This document shows positions 1 to 5,812 of a DNA stretch of 5,812 bases, one piece after another. Origin of the DNA: Desulfobacterales bacterium (GTDB lineage Bacteria > Desulfobacterota > Desulfobacteria > Desulfobacterales > ETH-SRB1); NCBI GenBank assembly GCA_030017395.1, contig JASEIZ010000142.1, positions 1 through 5,812 of the forward strand, given 5' to 3'. Positions within the stretch are counted from its first letter, which is position 1; every line of letters starts with the position of its first letter. The position numbers and the translations under genes were made by a program. The notes under the pieces were generated by a model. That model was not told the DNA's origin, did not search any database, and saw only the letters and a list, made by a program, of their open reading frames with translations.

Positions 1-634
1 CAACGGTATAGATGCAACTGCCCGGATGAACCTGTAAAGATTCATCCGGCTCATAGAAATTGAACTGTCGTCCTTCGATGTTCGTTTCAACTCCAGCATC
101 CGAAACACGTTGTATAATCTTCTGGGATGCACTCGTCCAATCCAGACCAATCAAACGTGCAGTGGAATTAACCTCGCGCACACGAAGCAGATGCTCGGCT
201 GGACCACATCCAAATTCATAAATAGCTTGCGCATTTCTTCCGTATGCATACAACGCCCAATCAACGAACAACGCAAGGATGTGATAATCGAAATCTTGCG
301 AAACTGGACGAATAATTTGCTGTTTCCAACGTGAAAATGGCTGTTTATCGTAGTATTTCGGTATTAATGCCAAGCGTTTAGGATCACGCGTAACCAGATC
401 AAGGTTTTCCTGCCAACCACGCTCCCAGTCACTGAGCCGATGTTTTCCTGCAGCGGGCATATCACGCTGTAATAAATCCCGAACGACATTCAGGATGTAA
501 CCGTCGCGCTCTTCAGGAGTAAGAAATTTGTACTGTAAGAGGGACGGTCGACAGCGATTCTGCAAAAAGTCCGGCAGCGGCTCACCTATGATTTGTTCAA
601 CATCTTCCGGCAAGATAGTATGGATACTATTCAT
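1..634 (-). CDS. SAM-dependent class I methyltransferase, partial (C-terminus beyond left edge)
   Basis: An open frame of 211 codons starts at ATG 634-632 and leaves the window without a stop. The Shine-Dalgarno GGGGTGA (650-644) ends 9 nt before the ATG and contains the stop codon of the preceding SDR gene, so the two are probably translationally coupled. Residues 1-130 form a family-specific N-terminal region with a TPEERD stretch (39-44) and an aromatic-rich segment, DWERGWQENL (69-78). Residues 138-150 (IYEFGCGPAEHLL) match methyltransferase motif I, the glycine-rich SAM loop after strand 1. LIGLDWTSAS (161-170) matches motif II, with an acidic residue (D165) that would bind the SAM ribose. 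The catalytic part lies outside the window, so the substrate is unknown. From context I infer methylation of a sugar or glycan. The same N-terminal module recurs in the remnant at 4068-4409. Confidence 0.82.
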   Translation of the reverse strand, partial: MNSIHTILPEDVEQIIGEPLPDFLQNRCRPSLLQYKFLTPEERDGYILNVVRDLLQRDMPAAGKHRLSDWERGWQENLDLVTRDPKRLALIPKYYDKQPFSRWKQQIIRPVSQDFDYHILALFVDWALYAYGRNAQAIYEFGCGPAEHLLRVREVNSTARLIGLDWTSASQKIIQRVSDAGVETNIEGRQFNFYEPDESLQVHPGSCIYTV

Positions 635-643
635 GTACGAAAA

Positions 644-1678
644 TCACCCCACATTATATAGATTTTTTTGCCATTCAATAATGTTCCGCACACCTGTTTC
701 TAATCCTACAAATTCTCTCTCTCCAAATTCAGCAGTATATCTATCAATATCCAGTCGGACAACTTCCGGAGCACACGTGTCACCACCGCCTCCGTGTTCA
801 GGGAAAAGGACGTTCACACCGCTGATTTTACCAACAAGTCGTGCGAGATCAGCAATTGTCACACTCGAAACCCCTCCGACATTGTATACAAATTCCTTTC
901 CCTCCAAAAGTATGCGCAACATCATATTAACAGCATCCGACACATAGCAATATGTGCGCTTGGCTTCTCCATGATCCAATAATGCTATCTCTTTTTGTAA
1001 AAGGGCTTTTTCCACAAAATTATTGATGACTCGCCTGTCTCCGCGCCTTGTCCCTGGTCCGTACGCCAAACTCAATCTTGCGGAGGCGGCGGAACAACCT
1101 TTATTGCGATACACATTGACCACAGCTTCTCCGCATCGCTTCGCCTCTATGTAGCAGGCTCGAGGATGATCTGGCGTTGTTGATCCCATTTTCGTTTCTA
1201 AAAAAGGCGTCGTCGTTAACCCGCTATATACTTCACTGCTGCTGATGAATAAAAATTTACCATTTTTTTTTAGCACTTTTTCTAATAAAACGGAGGTAAC
1301 GTATGTGTTTAATTTTATGGTTATCTCTGGATAATCCATGAACATACCAGGTTGGCCATAAGTTGCGGCATGAACGATCACGTCGGCTGGTTGAAGATTG
1401 CCAACAAAGGCTTCCTTTGCCAAATCCCCCTGAATAAATCGGATCTCGTTGGTGCTTGACAGGCTGACAAGATGTTCAGGGATACCCCTGTTCACAATCG
1501 CAATTACTTTTACGTTAACACTCAATACTGTCTGAAGATAGTGCAGAGCGTAAAGGAAATGCGTCCCGATAAGACCTGATGCACCAGTAAGAAGGACTGT
1601 CCGGTTCTCTAATTTATCTATTGCGACATCACGAGTACAATTTTTGCCATCCGATACCAATACGTCATTATTAAGCAT
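644..1678 (-). CDS. NAD-dependent epimerase/dehydratase (extended SDR, nucleotide-sugar modifying)
   Basis: This 344-residue protein is of usual length for extended SDR enzymes acting on nucleotide sugars. The NAD-binding loop TGASGLIG is at residues 31-38, preceded by ~25 extra residues. ISSSEVYSG (145-153) carries the catalytic Ser, and Y176-I-E-A-K180 is the YxxxK dyad. RLSLAYGPG (201-209) and RTYCYVSD (241-248) are typical later motifs. The Ser-Glu after the active-site strand (S148-E149) resembles the TSE type of UDP-glucuronate decarboxylases rather than the TDE of RmlB-type 4,6-dehydratases. I would not choose between decarboxylase, epimerase and reductase on this. ATG 1678 overlaps the end of the transketolase C-subunit gene by 8 nt; AGAGG at 1692-1688 sits 9 nt upstream across a run of eight T. 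The C-terminus (EWQKNLY) closely resembles the pseudogene at 5358-5513. Confidence 0.9.
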   Translation of the reverse strand: MLNNDVLVSDGKNCTRDVAIDKLENRTVLLTGASGLIGTHFLYALHYLQTVLSVNVKVIAIVNRGIPEHLVSLSSTNEIRFIQGDLAKEAFVGNLQPADVIVHAATYGQPGMFMDYPEITIKLNTYVTSVLLEKVLKKNGKFLFISSSEVYSGLTTTPFLETKMGSTTPDHPRACYIEAKRCGEAVVNVYRNKGCSAASARLSLAYGPGTRRGDRRVINNFVEKALLQKEIALLDHGEAKRTYCYVSDAVNMMLRILLEGKEFVYNVGGVSSVTIADLARLVGKISGVNVLFPEHGGGGDTCAPEVVRLDIDRYTAEFGEREFVGLETGVRNIIEWQKNLYNVG

Positions 1679-2552
1679 TAAAAAAAACCTCTAACCTTGT
1701 CTTAATGCTTGCCACATCTAAGCCGCAAGCAACATCGTGTTCAGAAGCTAACCCATAATTTGTCAGAAATTTTCTGGGCACGCCGATTGACAGCATATTT
1801 ATTGACCTCCCCTGGAGGGAAGACACAATATCATGGCTCATCGTTCCTTCATAGAATGGCTCAACAACGGCGATCTTGCCTGTTTGGAATGTCGTAGAGA
1901 GTAATTCCGCGTCGAACGGTGATAATGTCGTGTAATACAATATTGTCACATCCACATTAGTGCAGGCATTCACAACCCTTTCCAACATTGGCCCGATGGC
2001 TACGACAGTCCCATCTCTACCGTCACGAATCTTTGCCCCTTTACAAAAAGTGACCGGAACGTCCAGAGCATGTCCCTTCTCCGTCAATCTGAAATAGTTT
2101 GGATTGTGTCCAGAATATACTGCCCGAAATAGCACATCGAAATCCCTGTCGCTCCCTGGTACAATAATATTCATCCCCGGAATTGTTTTTAATAGCGAAA
2201 TGTCACCTGGACAATGGTGTGTACACCCTAACGCCGCATAATCATAGGAAGCTCCAATACCGATGATACTCCCTCTCAGTCTTTGATAACCAAAATCAAT
2301 TTTTAGCTGTTCAAAACTCCTCTCGACGACAAATGGCGCTATTGAATGAACTACAGGTATTAAATTCATTTTTGATATGCCTGCGGCCAGACTTGTGAAA
2401 GCTTGCTCGCAAATGCCAATATTGTAAATTCTCTCCGGATACTTGGAAAAAACATTTCGAAACCCGAAAACACCAATATCTCCTAATATGAGTACGAGCC
2501 TTTCGTCCTGCTCGACTACTGCTTCAACCGTTTTTACAAACTGTTTCCTCAT
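1671..2552 (-). CDS. Transketolase-like, C-terminal subunit (split transketolase, pyrimidine-binding half)
   Basis: A 293-residue protein carrying the PYR domain and C-terminal domain of a split transketolase. It should pair with the product of 2549-3331 to build a thiamine diphosphate (ThDP) site at the interface. NIGICEQ (44-50) contains the conserved cofactor-activating glutamate E49. IAPFVVERSFEQ (71-82) and LKTIPGMNIIVPGS (121-134) are standard family segments, and YFRL keeps the arginine R155 that in transketolases contacts sugar phosphate. Residues 165-293 form the C-terminal domain. The acceptor loop 100-114 (GASYDYAALGCTHHC) is unusual: aligned by eye on E. coli transketolase, His473 corresponds to H112, but His461 and Asp469 fall on G100 and L108. 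Its ATG shares ATGA with the stop of the N-subunit gene; GAGG lies 7 nt upstream. The role is inferred to be a two-carbon transfer in sugar biosynthesis, not the pentose phosphate pathway. Confidence 0.92.
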   Translation of the reverse strand: MRKQFVKTVEAVVEQDERLVLILGDIGVFGFRNVFSKYPERIYNIGICEQAFTSLAAGISKMNLIPVVHSIAPFVVERSFEQLKIDFGYQRLRGSIIGIGASYDYAALGCTHHCPGDISLLKTIPGMNIIVPGSDRDFDVLFRAVYSGHNPNYFRLTEKGHALDVPVTFCKGAKIRDGRDGTVVAIGPMLERVVNACTNVDVTILYYTTLSPFDAELLSTTFQTGKIAVVEPFYEGTMSHDIVSSLQGRSINMLSIGVPRKFLTNYGLASEHDVACGLDVASIKTRLEVFFNA

Positions 2553-3331
2553 TGGAGATCCTCTAACATTTTAGCTGCTTCTTCTTTTGTCGGTCCCCTG
2601 TGATGCCAGGCCGGATTATTTTCCATCATTTTAATCCCGAAGCCTTTTATCGTATCCGCTATTATGGCAAGCGGTCTGTGATCATCAACGACTTTGAGTG
2701 CTTTGAGTATTTCTTCGTGAAGATGGCCCTTGATATTGATAACGCGCCAGCCGAATGACGAAAATTTATTGGATAAATCATCCAGCTTAAGAGCGCGATC
2801 CCCCGAGTGATTGTAATCTACGATGCAGACCAAATTATTGAGGCGATGATGCGCGGCCAATAAAGCAGCCTCCCAAATCGAACCCTCATTACACTCCCCA
2901 TCCCCAACTATAGTATAGACGCGATAAGTCATGTGGCGGATTTTCATGCCGAGTGCCATGCCCAGCGCCATAGGCAAGCCGTGGCCAAGAGAACCAGTTG
3001 ATGCCTCTACGCCGGGCAATTTATTGCAATCAGGATGTCCACCAAAGCGACTATCGTACCGAGCAAATTTTCGCAGTTCTCCTTTAGTAAAAAAATCCTT
3101 TTCCGACAACACCGCGTATAGCGCCAGAGAGCCATGCCCTTTGCTCAATATGAAATGATTCCGATCATCCTTCTCAATATTGTTTGAATCAATTTTGAGT
3201 ATCTTGTCGTATAATACCCACAATATGTCGATAATTGAAAAGGCGCTGGGGAGGTGACCTTCTCCTGTTGGCAGCATAGTCTCAATAATTTCTCGTTTCA
3301 ATTTTTTTACGATTTCAATATCTGATATCAT
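2549..3331 (-). CDS. Transketolase-like, N-terminal subunit (split transketolase, diphosphate-binding half)
   Basis: A 260-residue protein corresponding to the PP domain of transketolase alone, the usual size for the N-terminal partner of split enzymes. GEGHLPSA (23-30), ILSKGHGSLALYAVL (61-75) and GGHP (97-100) carry the three conserved histidines H26, H66 and H99. ASTGSLGHGLPMALGMALG (110-128) is the family signature. GDGECNEGS (143-151) to N174 in VDYN is the ThDP/Mg2+ motif GDG-x28-N, with D144 and N174 as metal ligands. AWHHRGPT (241-248) ends the domain with the last substrate-pocket histidines. No residue expected of a working enzyme is obviously missing. ATG 3331 has AGGGA 5 nt upstream. 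The gene is the first intact member of the 3331-to-left-edge module and follows a decayed glycosyltransferase. The acceptor and product are not deducible from the sequence. Confidence 0.93.
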   Translation of the reverse strand: MISDIEIVKKLKREIIETMLPTGEGHLPSAFSIIDILWVLYDKILKIDSNNIEKDDRNHFILSKGHGSLALYAVLSEKDFFTKGELRKFARYDSRFGGHPDCNKLPGVEASTGSLGHGLPMALGMALGMKIRHMTYRVYTIVGDGECNEGSIWEAALLAAHHRLNNLVCIVDYNHSGDRALKLDDLSNKFSSFGWRVINIKGHLHEEILKALKVVDDHRPLAIIADTIKGFGIKMMENNPAWHHRGPTKEEAAKMLEDLQ

Positions 3332-3370
3332 CTGTTCCCTGGTCTATTAGCTTAATTGTCAAGCAGCGAA

Positions 3371-3399
3371 AATATAATCTCCAATCGAATTTATGTCGG
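3371..3399 (-). promoter_or_regulatory. Possible weak sigma-70-type promoter before the transketolase module
   Basis: On the minus strand CCGACA (3399-3394) and TATATT (3376-3371) are separated by exactly 17 nt. They match the -35 and -10 consensus at 4/6 and 5/6 positions. The site overlaps the end of the glycosyltransferase pseudogene and lies about 40 nt upstream of the transketolase N-subunit start. A local promoter would make sense if the upstream genes are dead, but such matches are common by chance in AT-rich DNA. Confidence 0.2.
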
Positions 3400-4006
3400 T
3401 TCAGTATAATTTATGGTGCTCAGTATATTTGAGATATGAACAACTTCCGCTTCGAATGTTTTACTGAGAGCCATTCGCTCGGGCTTTGGACTACCTAAAT
3501 AGACGATGGGGATATCTCTCTTAATCTCATAATTTTTGAAAATGCGTTCGTCCTTTGGCACCCATGAATAAAGAAAGCGATCCGACTGCATCAGACCTTT
3601 GGCCGCCTGGCTTGAAGCTGTATAAATATTCAGGTTAGTATACGGCGAAACCGCCGCCGCAATTTCGAGTTGACAACTCGACTGCAAATCTCCCCAAATT
3701 GCAAGAATGTAGATATGAAGCTGGTTAGAGATTTTATCTAGAGTTTCAAAACTCGGAACATTCGTAGCTGTTCCCGGAAGTCTGTAGATCACCAAAACTA
3801 TAAGGTCGGGTTTATCTAAAACACATTTGGTCAAGAATGCGCTGTCCGAAGAATTTTTAGTTTGCAAAAATCATCGCCATGAAAAACATCGACTGAAGCA
3901 AGATGTATGCACTCCATGGATTTCCAAAGATTTGTTTCCCACCAGACACTCCATTTTGAATTTTGCCTTCGCACCATTTATCTGCGAAAAATAAAACGCG
4001 GGGCAT
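3391..4006 (-). pseudogene. Glycosyltransferase pseudogene (two frameshifts, C-terminal half missing)
   Basis: The gene begins at ATG 4006 (MPRVLFFADKWCEG) behind a strong Shine-Dalgarno, GGAGGG at 4016-4011. After about 14 codons the homologous reading moves to a second frame: NSKWSVWWETNLWKSME, then ASVDVFHGDDF, down to about 3870. It then moves to a third frame (from 3867, TTG) that stays open to the TAA at 3391. Each step fits loss of one base (or gain of two). Likely sites are GGCAAAA near 3966-3961 and the T5 run at 3872-3868. The third segment has KPDLIVLVIYRLPG, IYILAIWGD, FLYSWVPKDERIF and RDIPIVYLGSPKPERM, typical of GT-B glycosyltransferases with CgeB-like architecture. The reading ends just after the first Rossmann-like domain, so the nucleotide-sugar-binding half is absent. 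The 158-residue frame from 3867 alone has no ribosome binding site and a TGA two codons upstream. The fold call is from memory of the family; the frame steps are direct. Confidence 0.75.
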
Positions 4007-4067
4007 GCTTCCCTCCACCGGCATTAGCAGACTTCATCTATTTGTTATTATGAGTCGATCCATCTAC

Positions 4068-4409
4068 CTATCCCTCGCACTCAACCATGGTTTCCTCGGT
4101 TATGAGCCCATTTGTAAAAGGAAAGGGATTTACATCTTTTTTTTCCAATAATCCCTGTCGGCCACTTGAAAATACCAATGCCCGTGATTTCTGGCGCAGC
4201 GAAGCATGAAAATTATAAAAGAGTTGAATAAGAGCGCTGATATTTTGTTTTATACAAGCATCTCGCTCGTCAGATGTTACATTCCGATAGACAAAGCCAT
4301 AATTATCGATGTCATCCCTAACATCGGCGCTAATTTCCTCATCAAACATCTTCTCAAAGTCTGCTGAAGTCAGCCTGGTGCACACGTCCCTGTAGTTATT
4401 CTTTTCCAC
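4068..4409 (-). pseudogene. Truncated N-terminal remnant of a methyltransferase-type protein
   Basis: A 113-codon frame starts at GTG 4409, 4 nt after the fcl stop, with GAGGA (4423-4419) 9 nt upstream, so the start looks genuine. Residues 17-62 align without gaps to residues 11-56 of the left-edge methyltransferase: DFEKMFDEE against DVEQIIGEP, and YRNVTSDERDACI against YKFLTPEERDGYI. I count about 11 identities in 46 positions, with many conservative changes. Beyond residue ~65 the similarity fades and no SAM-binding motif appears; the frame stops at 4068 where the parent protein would continue for well over 150 residues. A run of eight A (minus strand, 4144-4137) and a WKK-containing alternative frame suggest indels here too. 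I read it as a dead relative of the methyltransferase. A short functional protein is possible but less likely. Confidence 0.6.
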
Positions 4410-4413
4410 GTTA

Positions 4414-5334
4414 TCACTTCCTCAAATTTGGATAATTAGTGACAAACCAATCTACGCTTTTTTCAATTCCTTCCTCTATTGGGGTAAAGACAAAGTCGGG
4501 CAGATATTTGCGGAGCTTTGTGGTATCTGAAGGTTTTCTATACTGCCCATCAGGTTTTGTTGAGTCAAATATCAGCTTGCCATCAAACTTCATTTTACTA
4601 GCCACTAACTCAACCAAGTCTCTGATGCTGATCTCAATCCCGGATGAAAAAATAATCGGTGAGTCCTCGCTGTAGTTATCAAGAGCCCAGGATGCCAGTT
4701 TTGCTATGTCGTCGGAGAATACAAATTCACGTAAAGGTTTTCCACTGCCCCAGACGACAAGATCACTATTAGTTTTTTTTGATAGAAAACACCGGTGGAT
4801 CAGAGAGGGAATAACATGGCCATCACTGAGATTCCAATCGTCGTTCGGTCCATAAATATTGGTAGGAATGGCCACGATGTAATCACAGTTCCATTCATTG
4901 CGATATGCGCTGCTTTGAACTTCTAACATGCGTTTTGCATATGCATATCCGAAGTTGGAAGGATGCGGCGGGCCATTATGAAGATCTTTCTCGTTTAACG
5001 GGTATGTGCATGTGTTAGGGAATACGCATGTTGACATGAAAGAGATGAGCTTCTTGACTCCACAACGCCTTGCAGATTCTAATACATTTGTGTTGATCAT
5101 GATATTACTTCTGAAATACTCACCTGAGTGGATCATATTTCCGCCAATGCCGCCCACTGTAGCGGCCAGATGAATGACTCGTGATGGACGAATATGGGCC
5201 ATTGTCGCGTCTATTTTATCAAAATCGGTAAGATCAACTTCCTTTCTGGTTAGATAAATCGTATCTGGAGGGTTTAGCTGTTTTATTGCATAGCCAACCA
5301 AGCCTCCCGCTCCAGTAACTAATGTCTTCCCCAT
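4414..5334 (-). CDS. fcl: GDP-L-fucose synthase (GDP-4-keto-6-deoxy-D-mannose 3,5-epimerase/4-reductase)
   Basis: This 306-residue extended SDR converts GDP-4-keto-6-deoxy-D-mannose to GDP-L-fucose with NADPH, giving the activated donor for fucosylated surface glycans. TGAGGLVG (7-14) is the dinucleotide-binding loop. HLAATVGGIGGN (55-66), FMSTCVFP (99-106) and NFGYAYAKRM (127-136) match the GDP-fucose synthase signature. Y130 and K134 form the YxxxK pair, S101 is the catalytic Ser, and C103 and H173 correspond to the epimerisation Cys and His of the E. coli enzyme. VWGSGKPLREFVFSDD (194-209) is the substrate-binding segment. The enzyme looks intact. A GTG 57 nt upstream is in frame but lies inside the SDR remnant and has no Shine-Dalgarno, so ATG 5334 is preferred. 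The usual partner gmd, which supplies the substrate, is not in the window. Confidence 0.93.
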   Translation of the reverse strand: MGKTLVTGAGGLVGYAIKQLNPPDTIYLTRKEVDLTDFDKIDATMAHIRPSRVIHLAATVGGIGGNMIHSGEYFRSNIMINTNVLESARRCGVKKLISFMSTCVFPNTCTYPLNEKDLHNGPPHPSNFGYAYAKRMLEVQSSAYRNEWNCDYIVAIPTNIYGPNDDWNLSDGHVIPSLIHRCFLSKKTNSDLVVWGSGKPLREFVFSDDIAKLASWALDNYSEDSPIIFSSGIEISIRDLVELVASKMKFDGKLIFDSTKPDGQYRKPSDTTKLRKYLPDFVFTPIEEGIEKSVDWFVTNYPNLRK

Positions 5335-5345
5335 AATATCATTGT

Positions 5346-5350
5346 CTCCT
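5346..5350 (-). promoter_or_regulatory. Ribosome binding site of fcl that decides its start
   Basis: AGGAG on the minus strand lies 11 nt before ATG 5334 and 7 nt after the final TAG (5360-5358) of the SDR remnant. No comparable site precedes the alternative in-frame GTG at 5391. This supports the 306-residue over the 325-residue form of the protein. Confidence 0.6.
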
Positions 5351-5357
5351 ATAAAAA

Positions 5358-5513
5358 CTATTCGGCTATTGCGTATGGCATCTTTTGCCACTCAACTGTA
5401 AGAGCCAATCATTCATCAAAGGGAACATATTTGCTCTTTCCAAATTCTTTGACGACCTTTGTCATATCGAGACAAATATCATATGGTGCGCCAGCTAAAT
5501 CCTTTATTTCAGG
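5358..5513 (-). pseudogene. C-terminal remnant of an NAD-dependent epimerase/dehydratase with an in-frame TGA
   Basis: One minus-strand frame reads PPEIKDLAGAP, YDICLDMTKVVKEFGKSKY and VPFDE, then TGA (5411-5409), then LALTVEWQKMPYAIAE and a final TAG (5360-5358). Reading through the TGA, it aligns without gaps to residues 303-341 of the intact SDR at 644-1678: GAPYDICLD against CAPEVVRLD, KEFGKSKYV against AEFGEREFV, VEWQKMPY against IEWQKNLY. The TGA falls opposite a glycine codon GGA in the intact gene, so one G-to-T change would explain it. No NAD-binding loop or YxxxK motif is seen upstream; similarity stops near 5513 at a GC-rich hairpin. It is therefore a 5'-deleted, nonsense-mutated end of a paralogous SDR directly ahead of fcl. 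Confidence 0.7.
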
Positions 5514-5530
5514 TGGGCTCCGCCCCCCTG
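5510..5530. repeat. GC-rich hairpin (9-bp arms, one mismatch, 3-nt loop)
   Basis: CAGGTGGGC and GCCCCCCTG flank the loop TCC and pair at 8 of 9 positions. The hairpin is far more GC-rich than its surroundings and sits where similarity of the SDR remnant ends. No U-run follows on either strand, so it is not a standard intrinsic terminator. It could mark the end of a small insertion element or dispersed repeat. Confidence 0.55.
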
Positions 5531-5812
5531 GGTTACATTCCAGGAGGTATCTCAACCTGTTGATTTATAAGCTTTTTAAACAATACTACCCTGAAAAACC
5601 TTCCAATTACTTGCTTGTTTTTCCGGTTTTTAGACAGGCAGACTGGATTTTTGCAAATCCTTTCAAAGATATTGTTGCTCTTATAGACCAAAGTTAAAAT
5701 TTAACTTTAACTTTAAGTTGAAATAGCAATTCGTGTGCCAAAAAAGACGAACGTGTAAATATCTATTAAAGTCAGTTTGTTATGTTAAAATGATATGAAA
5801 GTAATATTCGAA
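5531..5812. other. Region without a convincing gene; repeat-like, AT-rich to the right
   Basis: A 52-codon Lys/Arg-rich minus frame with a TTG start (5691-5533) resembles nothing I recognise and has no ribosome binding site. Plus-strand frames here are antisense to the SDR remnant at their left end. GAAAAAC (5593-5599) and GTTTTTC (5617-5623) are inverted repeats around a 17-nt loop. 5700-5812 is very AT-rich with stops in all minus frames, so it may hold a promoter region for the minus-strand genes. A plus-strand ATG at 5795 opens six codons (MKVIFE) to the window end without a Shine-Dalgarno; a divergent gene cannot be judged. Confidence 0.4.
5690..5719. repeat. AT-rich palindromes with TTTAAC tandem hexamers
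   Basis: AAAGTTAAA and TTTAACTTT (5690-5698 and 5700-5708) form a perfect 9-bp inverted repeat around one base. It overlaps a hexamer array TTTAAC, TTTAAC, TTTAAG, followed by a second small palindrome, AACTTTAAGTT (5709-5719). The layout could be an operator or simple-sequence DNA; nothing identifies a binding protein. Confidence 0.5.

Noticed and set aside
110..334. 74-codon plus-strand frame near the left edge
   Set aside because: Antisense to the methyltransferase frame, which contains SAM-binding motif I in this interval.
528..947. 139-codon plus-strand frame
   Set aside because: It is antisense to the methyltransferase and SDR genes, whose motifs prove the minus strand to be coding; the same holds for the plus frames at 794-982, 1709-1897, 2931-3158 and 4439-4675.
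3357..3362. Exact TTGACA -35 box on the minus strand before the transketolase genes
   Set aside because: No -10-like sequence stands 16-18 nt downstream; that position falls on the Shine-Dalgarno of the next gene.
5335..5391. N-terminal extension of fcl from GTG 5391
   Set aside because: The stretch is coding in another frame for the SDR remnant, has no Shine-Dalgarno for the GTG, and adds residues ahead of the first beta strand that the family does not need.
5533..5691. 52-codon minus-strand frame
   Set aside because: TTG start without Shine-Dalgarno, no recognisable motif, located in repeat-like DNA.
5431..5697. 88-codon plus-strand frame
   Set aside because: It has a TTG start, no ribosome binding site, runs antisense through the SDR remnant and the hairpin, and resembles no family I know.
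5795..5812. Start of a divergent plus-strand gene (MKVIFE)
   Set aside because: Only six codons are visible and no ribosome binding site precedes the ATG.

Overview
The window is a stretch of a bacterial surface-polysaccharide (O-antigen or capsule type) locus, most likely from a Gram-negative bacterium. This rests on gene content: GDP-L-fucose synthase, a nucleotide-sugar short-chain dehydrogenase/reductase (SDR), a split transketolase, glycosyltransferase debris and SAM methyltransferases. I cannot name the genus. All recognisable genes lie on the minus strand, so transcription runs from the right end to the left end.

In order of transcription: (a) 5812-5535 has no convincing gene, but contains AT-rich palindromes and a repeat-like segment. 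(b) 5513-5358 is the last ~50 codons of a dead SDR epimerase/dehydratase, broken by an in-frame TGA. (c) 5334-4414 is an intact GDP-L-fucose synthase (fcl). (d) 4409-4068 is a truncated N-terminal piece of a methyltransferase-type protein. (e) 4006-3391 is a glycosyltransferase pseudogene with two frameshifts and no C-terminal half. (f) 3331-1671 encodes the two halves of a split transketolase, with a 4-nt ATGA overlap. (g) 1678-644 is an intact extended SDR. (h) 634-1 is a SAM-dependent methyltransferase that runs off the left edge.

The four genes from 3331 to the left edge form a tight module: overlaps of 4 and 8 nt, then a 9-nt gap, each start with a Shine-Dalgarno sequence. I infer that they act together on a nucleotide-linked sugar. 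The transketolase-like pair would transfer a two-carbon unit, the SDR would oxidise, reduce, epimerise or decarboxylate the sugar, and the methyltransferase would modify it. By-eye alignment suggests that the transketolase C-terminal subunit lacks the usual aldehyde-acceptor His and Asp but keeps the catalytic Glu and the cofactor residues, which hints at an unusual acceptor.

The upstream half is a graveyard around one live gene. The SDR remnant resembles the C-terminus of the intact SDR, including a shared E-W-Q-K motif. The methyltransferase remnant resembles the N-terminus of the left-edge methyltransferase. The same two families therefore appear twice, once intact and once decayed, which suggests recombination between related sugar-modification cassettes. 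These remnants are visible only by reading across stop codons and frames.
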